Origin: JBFKOL01 sp041628815
GTDB lineage: Bacteria; Bacteroidota; Bacteroidia; Chitinophagales; Saprospiraceae
NCBI GenBank assembly: GCA_041628815.1
Contig: JBFKOL010000293.1
Location: 1 to 5,666 of the forward strand
Direction of reading: 5' to 3'
Length of the DNA: 5,666 bases
The notes below the pieces were generated by a model, which had not been told where the DNA came from, did not search any database, and saw only the letters and a program-made list of their open reading frames with translations. The first letter of the stretch is position 1. Each line of letters starts with the position of its first letter. The position numbers were made by a program, and so were the translations under genes. Positions 1 through 5,666 of the stretch are shown one piece after another.

Positions 1-1
1 A

Positions 2-354
2 ACATCCAAAGCCTATATGATTAACCTCTTACAATATTACTCTAAAGCGCAATATGGAGATAGAAGCTCAAGCATTAGCGGTGCAACAGCTTATAGACGA
101 TATGGCTTCGTAGGTTTAAGAAGTATAATGATGCTGGGAGGAAATCTAATATTGACAGGTAGTATAGGGCAACCAATTTTAGAAGTCAAGGCCCCTATAA
201 CGACTATAGGAGATTGGGAGGAGATAAGTATTATGGAATGCCCCAATCCTGCCCAATTATTTACCTTAAAAAAATGCCTGGTTATAAAAAATCACTACCG
301 CATCGAGCAGCAGGCTTAGAAAGAACGGTGGTAATTATTTCTAAAAAGGATTAA
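2..354 (+). pseudogene. DUF1330-like protein, 5'-truncated by the window edge and frameshifted near its 3' end
   Basis: The frame is open from the first bases of the window (TSKAYMINLLQYY...). In DUF1330 proteins the hydrophobic 'xMlNLLrf' strand normally lies 20-40 residues inside the protein, so the ATG at 17 is probably internal and the true start lies upstream. Family-like landmarks are the SGATAYRRYG helix start, a GG-x-LILTG strand and the GDWEEISIMECPNPAQLF segment. After codon 272-274 the zero frame gives an unrelated tail ending at TAG 317-319. The -1 frame, from ATG 274, reads MPGYKKSLPHRAAGLERTVV and stops at TAA 352-354, which is the expected DUF1330 C-terminus (PGY...HRxAGLE). 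The switch falls on A7 at 268-274, so one A has been lost, the assembly is wrong, or ribosomes slip there. DUF1330 is a small dimeric alpha/beta-barrel fold without one defined reaction. The gene converges on the repressor gene 21 bp away. Family assignment is from recognised motifs only. Confidence 0.72.
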
Positions 355-375
355 GACATCTATGGTGCCACTATG

Positions 376-1026
376 CTAATTGGTTGTGGCCATTTCATCC
401 TGAACTATCGTTGGAATCTGATCTTTCAAAATTTGATAAACCTCTTTACCTTTTTCAGTAAAATAAGGGTAATGAAATTCCCATATGGCATGCATCACTT
501 CTTCCATACTCACTTGCTCTTCTCCGAAGACCTCTCTCTCTATTAACCAGCCATTCAGAATGGCCCATATATTCTTGGCGAAATAATAGAAACTGCCCTC
601 ATGAGTCTCGGGTCGCCAAAGTCCTTTACCGACCGCCAGGTACATACCATTTTTGATGAAGGAAATCACCTGATTCATCTGGGATTCATAGAGTTCTTTC
701 GCTTCTGGAACCAAACTTATGAGATCGAGAATATCCCGGTAAAAAAAACGATGACTGATCTGAAATCGCAAATAACTCCTTGTGATGGAAAGATAATCTT
801 CTTGTTCGAGAAAGCTCATATGTATTGCTCTAATCCCCTCGGAAGTTTTTTGTAGCTGAATGAGTATTGCCCGTATCAAATCCTTCTTTGTCTTGAAATG
901 ATAAGAAAGATTACCAGGACTGATCCCTGAATGTTTGGCAATGTCTTGTAATCTCACATTGTTGACGCCGTCAGTGTTGAATAGTAATCGGGCGCTATTG
1001 AGAATCTTAATGGGAGTCTTCTTCAT
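376..1026 (-). CDS. TetR/AcrR-family transcriptional regulator
   Basis: A 216-residue protein, normal length for TetR repressors. The N-terminal DNA-binding domain covers about residues 5-52. Its helix-turn-helix is near 25-44 (RLQDIAKHSGISPGNLSYHF), followed by KTKKDLIRAIL, the usual start of helix 4. The rest (about 55-216) is helical with many aromatics (RFFYRDILDLI, FYYFAKNIWAILNGW) and should form the ligand-binding and dimerisation domain; its ligand cannot be predicted. The ATG at 1026 is the natural start: the HTH lies at the expected distance, and no Shine-Dalgarno sequence is visible, as is common in Bacteroidota. The gene is divergent from the dehalogenase gene, with a palindrome in the 80-bp gap. 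It most likely represses itself and the + strand operon, the classic layout for this family. The regulatory target is inferred from position; the family call is firm. Confidence 0.93.
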   Translation of the reverse strand: MKKTPIKILNSARLLFNTDGVNNVRLQDIAKHSGISPGNLSYHFKTKKDLIRAILIQLQKTSEGIRAIHMSFLEQEDYLSITRSYLRFQISHRFFYRDILDLISLVPEAKELYESQMNQVISFIKNGMYLAVGKGLWRPETHEGSFYYFAKNIWAILNGWLIEREVFGEEQVSMEEVMHAIWEFHYPYFTEKGKEVYQILKDQIPTIVQDEMATTN

Positions 1027-1035
1027 ATGCGATTA

Positions 1036-1059
1036 TATCAAAAAAGCTGTTTTATGATA
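1036..1059. promoter_or_regulatory. Candidate operator: 24-bp imperfect palindrome in the divergent intergenic region
   Basis: The half-sites are TATCAnAAAA and TTTTnTGATA around a 4-bp centre, so 9 of 10 positions pair symmetrically. The length, dyad symmetry and place between a TetR gene and a divergent operon fit a TetR-family operator. It lies 10 bp from the repressor start and 47 bp from the dehalogenase start, so a bound dimer pair could cover both promoters. The AT-rich arms make some chance symmetry possible. No confident promoter boxes for either direction could be picked in this gap. Confidence 0.6.
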
Positions 1060-1106
1060 AAAAAGTTACTTATTCCAAATAAAAATAGGAATTAAAACCT
1101 AAATTT

Positions 1107-2282
1107 ATGACCTTATTCAAGATACAAAATCAAAAAGCAAAAATGCCCTTCAATAAGCATCTAAAAAAAGCAGCATCTTCATTGATTCCGTCGCCCATCC
1201 AGATCAATTTTGAGAAAGGTGGAGGCAGATCCATCCAAGAGGTGGCCCCATATCCCAAAGAAGTCTTTTGGGACAGCTCTGTCCCAGTGCATACGACCCA
1301 AAATGGAGTCGAATATGTTAGGACTCCTGAAGCACGATTTGAGAATTTGGAGGGATATGATTTCAAAGCGAATTATGTAGATATCGATGGGCTCAGGATG
1401 CACTACTTGGATGAAGGGCCTCAAGATGGGGAGTTACTCTTGCTACTACATGGTCAACCTGTATGGTCATATCTCTATCGCAAGATGATTCCTATCCTGG
1501 TAGGCTACGGCTACAGATGCATAGCCCCGGACATGATGGGTATGGGCAAGTCCGATAAACCGATCAAAGAATCATTTCATACTTACGATCGCCATTGTAA
1601 CATGATGTTGACCTTTATTCACCAACTGGGCTTGCAAAACATCACAGCATTTGTCCAGGATTGGGGAAGTGTCATTGGTCTTCGATTGATCGGAGAAAAT
1701 CCAGATTTATTTGCTCGAGTTGTATGTGCGAATGGTGAACTTCCCTTAATGACAGAAGAGACCAATCCACTTTATATACCCAATCCAGTGGTAGTAAATC
1801 CGAAGATTAAGTCTATCAAGAGTATAGCGAAGTATTGGTTTAAAGGAATGCCAGATATGTTTCAGGCCTGGGTTCTCTTCTGCCTTGAAAATTCAAGAAA
1901 TTTTATAGGTGAAGTGATGCAAGGATCAACAGAGACCGATCTTTCGGACGGAGAAATCCAGGGATATGAAGCACCCTTCCCTTCATTTATTTATATGGCA
2001 GGACCCAGAACATTGCCATCTATGAATGTGGGAATTGTAGGACAGCAACTATCTGCCTGGGAAAGTTTCAAGAAGTTTGAAAAGCCATTTATTTCCTTTA
2101 TAGGATTGAAAGATCCTCTTTTAGGACGGCCGAGCATACAGGATAAATGGATTACAACAGTACCCGGTGCAAAAGGTCAGGACCATGATCAATTTAACAA
2201 TGCCAATCACTTTATTCAAGATGATATAGGAGAAATCATGGCAGAAAGGACACATCATTTTATTTTGAAAAATCCGATTTAA
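1107..2282 (+). CDS. Haloalkane dehalogenase-like alpha/beta hydrolase (HLD-I / DhlA-type) with N-terminal extension
   Basis: From about residue 72 to the end this closely follows class-I haloalkane dehalogenases such as DhlA, which hydrolyse carbon-halogen bonds to give an alcohol and halide. Visible elements are RTPEARFENL and NYVDIDGLRMHYLDEG, the oxyanion-hole loop HGQPVWSYLYRKMIP (115-129), APDMMGMGKSDKP (140-152), the nucleophile elbow QDWGS with Asp185, the acid Asp336 in GLKDPLLG, and the base His368 in NANHFIQD. Both DhlA-type halide-binding tryptophans appear present: Trp186 after the nucleophile and Trp255 in the cap (FQAW). The residue aligned with DhlA Glu56 is Gln117. The protein has 391 residues against about 300-310 for the family, because about 70 extra residues precede the core. 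They are basic at first (KHLKK) and not an obvious signal peptide. The start at 1107 follows an A-rich leader; Met13 (1143) is an alternative. It is the first gene downstream of the divergent repressor. A related epoxide hydrolase activity cannot be excluded, but the halide tryptophans favour dehalogenase. Confidence 0.9.
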   Translation: MTLFKIQNQKAKMPFNKHLKKAASSLIPSPIQINFEKGGGRSIQEVAPYPKEVFWDSSVPVHTTQNGVEYVRTPEARFENLEGYDFKANYVDIDGLRMHYLDEGPQDGELLLLLHGQPVWSYLYRKMIPILVGYGYRCIAPDMMGMGKSDKPIKESFHTYDRHCNMMLTFIHQLGLQNITAFVQDWGSVIGLRLIGENPDLFARVVCANGELPLMTEETNPLYIPNPVVVNPKIKSIKSIAKYWFKGMPDMFQAWVLFCLENSRNFIGEVMQGSTETDLSDGEIQGYEAPFPSFIYMAGPRTLPSMNVGIVGQQLSAWESFKKFEKPFISFIGLKDPLLGRPSIQDKWITTVPGAKGQDHDQFNNANHFIQDDIGEIMAERTHHFILKNPI

Positions 2283-2300
2283 CAGGTGGTTTCGTACAGG

Positions 2301-2333
2301 ATTGGAACCATGTTTCTTGGTCTGCTAAACTTG
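2301..2333 (+). promoter_or_regulatory. Possible Bacteroidota-type internal promoter
   Basis: A TTG at 2302-2304 and TAAACTTG at 2326-2333 are separated by 21 bp. Bacteroidota promoters use a TTG-containing -33 box and TAnnTTTG at -7; the -7 box here matches all but one defined base. It lies in the 95-bp gap after the dehalogenase gene and would give a leader of roughly 35-40 nt before the ATG at 2378. Such short degenerate motifs occur by chance in AT-rich DNA, so this is only a candidate for separate expression of the downstream genes. Confidence 0.3.
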
Positions 2334-2377
2334 TAAGTATTCTGCGCCCCGTCAAAGCATGAAATTGAACTTATAAA

Positions 2378-2998
2378 ATGACACCACAATTCATTATTTG
2401 GGGAACCGCTTTGATCATATATGCGTGCTTTTGGTTATGGTACGTTGGAATTCGCAAACCGCTATCACAAGAAGAGGTAAATAAATACATCAATAAACTA
2501 GAGAAATTTGAAAGTTATCAGGATCAAGATTTGTCCGGCGTACGTGCGTTTTTGGAAAATGATACAGGAAAGAGTTTTGTAATGGTCAATAGCATTGTCT
2601 TAAAAAAGACGCCGGATAGGGTGTCCGGGGTTAAGGAAGGAGATACCTCTTTAAAAACTTTGATTAATTATCATAAGCCTTTTATGAAGATGATGATCAA
2701 AAGAGGTGGTATAGGGATTTTTCAGGGACGTGTTGCTGGAGCATCTTTCGATGTGATTAATATGGAAAATGCAGATTTTTGGCAGATTTCAGGGATTAAT
2801 CGCTTTCGGAGTCGTCGTGATTTTATGGAGATATTGACTACTCCAACATTTCATGAAAAACATGAATTGAAATTTGCGGCATTGGAGAAGAGTATCGCTT
2901 ATCCTGTGGATCCCTGGTTTCAATTGGGAGGATTGACTATAGTAGTGGCACTGGTACTTGCATTAGTAGCAGCACTACTTCACATCTTTCTATTTTAA
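2378..2998 (+). CDS. Membrane-anchored DUF1330-like (dimeric alpha/beta-barrel type) protein
   Basis: A 206-residue protein with one hydrophobic helix at each end (about 5-25 and 183-206) and a soluble middle. Basic residues right after the first helix (RKPLSQEE) place the middle domain in the cytoplasm by the positive-inside rule, with both termini outside. Residues about 64-177 carry DUF1330-like landmarks: FVMVNSIVLKK (first strand), INYHKPFMKMMIKRGGIGIFQGRV, FWQISGINRFRSRRDFMEIL and a terminal TFHEKHELKFAALEKSIAYP, matching the family's 'YxSrrdFlemlxdPxf...H+xAaLe+t' pattern. No catalytic residues can be named. It probably belongs to one operon with the next gene, 9 bp downstream. The relation to the broken DUF1330-like gene at the left edge is at fold or motif level. 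The exact family is uncertain; the gene itself is solid, with an A-rich sequence (ATAAA) just before the ATG. Confidence 0.8.
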   Translation: MTPQFIIWGTALIIYACFWLWYVGIRKPLSQEEVNKYINKLEKFESYQDQDLSGVRAFLENDTGKSFVMVNSIVLKKTPDRVSGVKEGDTSLKTLINYHKPFMKMMIKRGGIGIFQGRVAGASFDVINMENADFWQISGINRFRSRRDFMEILTTPTFHEKHELKFAALEKSIAYPVDPWFQLGGLTIVVALVLALVAALLHIFLF

Positions 2999-3007
2999 AA
3001 TGTGTGT

Positions 3008-3451
3008 ATGATAAAAAGAATACTTCCTCCTGTTTTTGATAATAGCTATCACGGTTTTAAGATAGCCTTATGGTTTTTCTACTTAATTACAATTGTCACA
3101 ATAGTAAGAAGTTGTATTCATATTTTTAAAAACGACGGCGGAGCGCAAAGTATAGCTACGATTCCATTGGACACCTATACAAATGGAGGGGCCGAGGCTG
3201 TTATTTTTATTTTTGCTTACTGGGGATTGAGTCAGTTGATGTTTGGCCTACTGCAAGGAATTGTAGCACTGAAATATAGAAGCCTGATTCCCCTTATGTA
3301 TCTATTTCTCATTTTGGAATATGTCGGACGGTTTGGCATTTCACTTTTCAAATCGCTTGAAACAACAGGACAAGCGCCGGGCGGAGTAGCTAATTATGTT
3401 TTTCCACTACTATTTCTAATCATGTTCTTTCTTTCGACTAAAGAAAATTAA
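3008..3451 (+). CDS. Four-helix integral membrane protein of unknown function
   Basis: I do not recognise a named family. The 147-residue protein has four hydrophobic segments: about 18-38, 62-86, 92-112 and 127-143. The loop after the first helix contains FKNDGGAQSIATIPLDTYTNGG, a polar, Gly-rich, conserved-looking stretch. The third segment starts KYRSLIPLMYLFLILEY, with acidic Glu104 inside the helix. Positive-inside counts (MIKR before helix 1, KYR between helices 2 and 3, STKEN at the end) suggest both termini are cytoplasmic. The ATG at 3008 is preferred over an in-frame GTG at 3002, which adds only two residues and almost touches the preceding stop codon. The tight spacing to its neighbours suggests an operon and perhaps a membrane partner for the DUF1330-like protein; that partnership is inference. 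Confidence 0.85.
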   Translation: MIKRILPPVFDNSYHGFKIALWFFYLITIVTIVRSCIHIFKNDGGAQSIATIPLDTYTNGGAEAVIFIFAYWGLSQLMFGLLQGIVALKYRSLIPLMYLFLILEYVGRFGISLFKSLETTGQAPGGVANYVFPLLFLIMFFLSTKEN

Positions 3452-3494
3452 TAAAGTGTAACATCTAATTACTTGGTAAATCTCAAAACCTAAT

Positions 3495-4478
3495 ATGACC
3501 AGCCATTCACAACAATTTTTACTTGATACTGGAGCGGAAATTCCAGTTGTATGTGGCCCTATGTACCCAGGCTCAAATCCTGAGCTGGTAGCGGCAGCGA
3601 GTAACGCTGGTGCCTTTGGTGTCGTACAACCAGTAGCGTTGACTTCGCTGTATGGGCATGACTTCAGAGAAGGCTTGCAGTTGATTAAAAAGCTGACTAA
3701 CAAACCATTCGGCGTTAACTTTACCATATTCGGTGGGGCTAATAAGAAGTATCACGATCAGATGAAAAAGTGGATGGAAATATCTATTGAGGAAGGAGTG
3801 AAATTCTTCTTGACTTCACTGGGTAAGCCACATGAGATAGTAAAAATTGCAAAAAAGCATGATATCAAAGTCTATCATGATGTGCCGAATAAGAAGGTTG
3901 CTCTTGCAATGAGAGATGCTGGAGTGGATGGACTAAACTGCATCAACTGGAGAGGCGGCGGTCAGACAGGGATCCAATCAGCAGAACAATTTATCGAAGA
4001 GCTACACGATATTGGCATCCCATTGATTTGTGCAGGGGGTATAAGTGATGCTAACGACTTACAAAAAGCATTGGACATGGGCTATGCAGGGGTTCAGATG
4101 GGCACTCGATTTCTGGCAACTCATGAGTGTAAGGTGACTGACAGTTATAAACAAGCAATAGTGGATTCTAATGAAGAAGACATCGTCTGGACAAATAAAA
4201 TCGCCGGAAATAACTCTTCTGTAATAAGAACAGCTGATATTATGAGAGGAGGTCTTAGAACAGGTCCAATCATCAATTTTATGCTGCGTCGGCGTAAATT
4301 AAAAAAATACGCCCGTATGTATTTGATGAGTAAAGGATTGAAAAATTATAGTCGTACCGCATTTGATGATAATGTTCAGTTCTGGCAGGCGGGAAAGGGG
4401 GTAGCAAATATAAAGTCTGTAGATTCGGTAGCCAATGTAGTAGAAGCCTTTCGATCAGAATTAGCTAATGATAATTAA
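3495..4478 (+). CDS. Nitronate monooxygenase/2-nitropropane dioxygenase-like flavoprotein, active-site His replaced by Gln
   Basis: A 327-residue FMN-type TIM-barrel protein of the NMO/NPD group, which also includes FabK-like and NADH:quinone reductases; authentic members oxidise alkyl nitronates using FMN and O2. Visible elements are VVCGPMYPGSNPELVAAASNAGAFGVVQP (19-46), the substrate-loop region VYGHDFREG-like SLYGHDFREG (51-60), PFGVNFTIF (71-79), and the FMN phosphate-binding strands CAGGISDANDLQKAL (179-193) and GVQMGTRFLAT (199-209). C-terminal QAGKGVANI (298-306) resembles the family's final Gly-rich stretch. The glycine-rich active-site loop reads NWRGGGQTG (151-159) where members usually have a GGH motif, so the likely catalytic His is Gln157. 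Classic nitronate monooxygenase activity is therefore doubtful; a reductase-type role is possible. It is probably cotranscribed with the next gene, 6 bp downstream. The family call is strong and the reaction is not. Confidence 0.9.
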   Translation: MTSHSQQFLLDTGAEIPVVCGPMYPGSNPELVAAASNAGAFGVVQPVALTSLYGHDFREGLQLIKKLTNKPFGVNFTIFGGANKKYHDQMKKWMEISIEEGVKFFLTSLGKPHEIVKIAKKHDIKVYHDVPNKKVALAMRDAGVDGLNCINWRGGGQTGIQSAEQFIEELHDIGIPLICAGGISDANDLQKALDMGYAGVQMGTRFLATHECKVTDSYKQAIVDSNEEDIVWTNKIAGNNSSVIRTADIMRGGLRTGPIINFMLRRRKLKKYARMYLMSKGLKNYSRTAFDDNVQFWQAGKGVANIKSVDSVANVVEAFRSELANDN

Positions 4479-4484
4479 TCAACT

Positions 4485-5666
4485 ATGAAGAGATTTATTC
4501 TTGTATCTGCATTAATCGAATTACTCGCCGGTATCATCTTATTTTTTATACCTCAAGCCGTACCGGATTTAGCTGAAGGGCCAAGTAGTCATATGGCTAT
4601 GGCGAGAATGTACGGTGCAGCAGCCATGGGACTTGGTGTCTTCGCATTTCAAACATGGCGAAATTTTGATAATGAACATTTGGTGCGCGCTTTTCTTTTG
4701 GCTTTTATAATATTCAATCTGACTGCCTTCATTGGTATATTTTCAAGTTTCTTAGCTGGTGTTTTTGCTAATCCGGGCGGTGCATTGCTGCATTTTGTTT
4801 TGGGCTTGTTTACCATCTACTACTTTGTAAAAAAGGATATAAGTCATATCTCCTTATGGAAGAAATTAGGAATCGGTGTGGTTATCGTTCTTGCTACATT
4901 AGGCACTTTGTTAATCTTGCTGCCACAAATCTTACATCAAGCAGGACTGCATCCTGATTATAAACTTGCGCAAGAATACGATTTGACTGGTAAGAAAGCT
5001 TTAGTTATAACTACCAGTCATGGAGTGCTGAATGCTCCAGGTGAAACGACAGGTAAACCAACAGGAGTATTCGCTTCCGAAATGACCGTGCCTTACTACG
5101 AATTTCAAGATGCTGGCATGCAAGTGGATGTGGCAAGTATAATAGGAGGTGAGATTCCGATAGATCCGCAATCCTTTCTATTCATGATAAAATCGGACTC
5201 AGATAAGCGCTATCTGGAAGATGAAGATTTTCAAAATAAAGTCCAAAATTCGCTGAAGATAGATGATGTTGATTTTACGAAATACGACGCTATTTGGTTG
5301 GCCGGTGGATGGGGGGCAGCATATGATCTCGGTCAATCCGAAGTGTTGGGAGAAAAGATATCAGAAGCGTACTATGCCCAGACACCTACGATCGGAAGTG
5401 TGTGCCATGGTGCGCTTGGTTTGATCCAGGCAAAAGATACGACCGGTAATTTTCTAATTACCGGAAGGACGATGACGGGAGTAACGGACAAACAGTTGAA
5501 AGAATTGGGAATAACCGTAACACCGTTACATCCTGAAACAGAATTGAGAAAATTGGGTGTTAATTATAAAAGCAACACAGGCAATCGCGATATTTTTCAA
5601 ACGATAACAGTGATAGACGAAGAAGCAAGATTTGTAACCGGTCAAAATCAAAATTCAGGACATGAG
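4485..5666 (+). CDS. Five-helix membrane protein fused to a DJ-1/PfpI (Hsp31-like) domain, 3' end outside the window
   Basis: The frame runs open from ATG 4485 to the window edge (394 residues). Residues 1-115 form a four-helix unit (about 4-24, 38-57, 67-93, 97-115) like small DoxX/DUF4345-type membrane proteins. A fifth helix (127-149) and a short linker (LHPDYK) lead into the DJ-1/PfpI domain from about 168. That domain shows KKALVITTSHGVL, acidic Glu199 in FASEMTVPYYEF, GGEIPIDP, LAGGWGAAYDLG (272-283) and the nucleophile elbow GSVCHGALG with Cys307-His308. The order Glu, GGxG, Cys-His matches Hsp31-type glyoxalase/chaperone/protease relatives. The last residues (FVTGQNQNSGHE) resemble the usual C-terminal strand, so probably only 10-25 residues are missing. 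Positively charged loops put the N-terminus inside and, with five helices, the DJ-1 domain outside the cytoplasm. The start lies 6 bp after the flavoprotein stop. Substrate unknown; glyoxalase-like detoxification is one possibility. Confidence 0.88.
   Translation, partial: MKRFILVSALIELLAGIILFFIPQAVPDLAEGPSSHMAMARMYGAAAMGLGVFAFQTWRNFDNEHLVRAFLLAFIIFNLTAFIGIFSSFLAGVFANPGGALLHFVLGLFTIYYFVKKDISHISLWKKLGIGVVIVLATLGTLLILLPQILHQAGLHPDYKLAQEYDLTGKKALVITTSHGVLNAPGETTGKPTGVFASEMTVPYYEFQDAGMQVDVASIIGGEIPIDPQSFLFMIKSDSDKRYLEDEDFQNKVQNSLKIDDVDFTKYDAIWLAGGWGAAYDLGQSEVLGEKISEAYYAQTPTIGSVCHGALGLIQAKDTTGNFLITGRTMTGVTDKQLKELGITVTPLHPETELRKLGVNYKSNTGNRDIFQTITVIDEEARFVTGQNQNSGHE

Noticed and set aside
601..855. 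84-codon + strand open frame opposite the repressor gene
   Set aside because: It lies wholly antisense to the clear TetR-family coding sequence and its translation shows no recognisable domain.
1032..1037. Perfect TATAAT on the - strand just upstream of the repressor start
   Set aside because: It is only 5 bp from the ATG, has no plausible -35 partner, and Bacteroidota housekeeping sigma factors favour a different -7 motif. In AT-rich DNA it is probably chance and partly overlaps the palindrome.
1130..1424. Two overlapping - strand open frames opposite the start of the dehalogenase gene
   Set aside because: They are antisense to a strongly supported gene and look like no known protein.
2308..2320. 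ACCA...TGGT-type short inverted repeat after the dehalogenase gene, considered as a terminator
   Set aside because: The stem is only about 4 bp and no T-run follows.
2359..2376. Five-codon reading frame (MKLNL) ending 1 bp before the ATG at 2378, as a possible leader peptide
   Set aside because: Too short to tell from chance; no attenuator-like structure or repeated regulatory codons accompany it.
3485..3493. AAAACCTAA before the flavoprotein start, also present at 1094-1102 before the dehalogenase start
   Set aside because: A 9-base match in A-rich leaders is expected by chance, and its distance to the ATG differs (1 versus 4 nt), so a shared translational signal is not supported.
3416..3755. 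Two - strand open frames opposite the membrane-protein/flavoprotein junction
   Set aside because: They overlap conserved flavoprotein coding sequence and have no protein-like features.

Overview
The window looks like a chromosomal segment of a Bacteroidota-type bacterium. This is inferred from AT-rich DNA, A-rich leaders without Shine-Dalgarno motifs in front of the genes, and the general look of the proteins; no marker gene fixes the taxon.

Layout: the left edge (2-354) holds the 3' part of a small DUF1330-like gene on the + strand. Its reading frame breaks at a run of seven A's, and the family's C-terminus continues in the -1 frame. It converges on a TetR/AcrR-type repressor gene on the - strand (376-1026). 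An 80-bp divergent region follows, carrying a 24-bp imperfect palindrome that is a good candidate operator. From there a run of five + strand genes reaches the right edge: a class-I haloalkane dehalogenase-like alpha/beta hydrolase with an extra N-terminal segment (1107-2282); a DUF1330-like domain held between two membrane helices (2378-2998); a four-helix membrane protein of unknown function (3008-3451); a nitronate monooxygenase/2-nitropropane dioxygenase-like flavoprotein whose usual active-site His is Gln (3495-4478); and a 5' fragment of a gene fusing about five membrane helices to a DJ-1/PfpI (Hsp31-like) domain (4485 to the end).

How they may work together: the last four genes are separated by 9, 43 and 6 bp and are probably cotranscribed. 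The dehalogenase gene is 95 bp upstream and may be in the same transcript or followed by an internal promoter. A TetR-controlled set combining a dehalogenase-fold hydrolase, a flavin oxidoreductase, DUF1330-type dimeric alpha/beta-barrel proteins and a DJ-1-type protein suggests handling of a small reactive organic compound (halogenated, nitro or carbonyl). That role is inference from gene content; no substrate can be read from the sequence. The most notable points are the His-to-Gln change in the flavoprotein, the membrane-fused DJ-1 domain predicted to face the periplasm, the doubly anchored DUF1330-like protein, and the frameshift in the left-edge gene. No RNA genes, CRISPR arrays, insertion sequences or convincing terminators were seen, and no gap between genes exceeds 95 bp.
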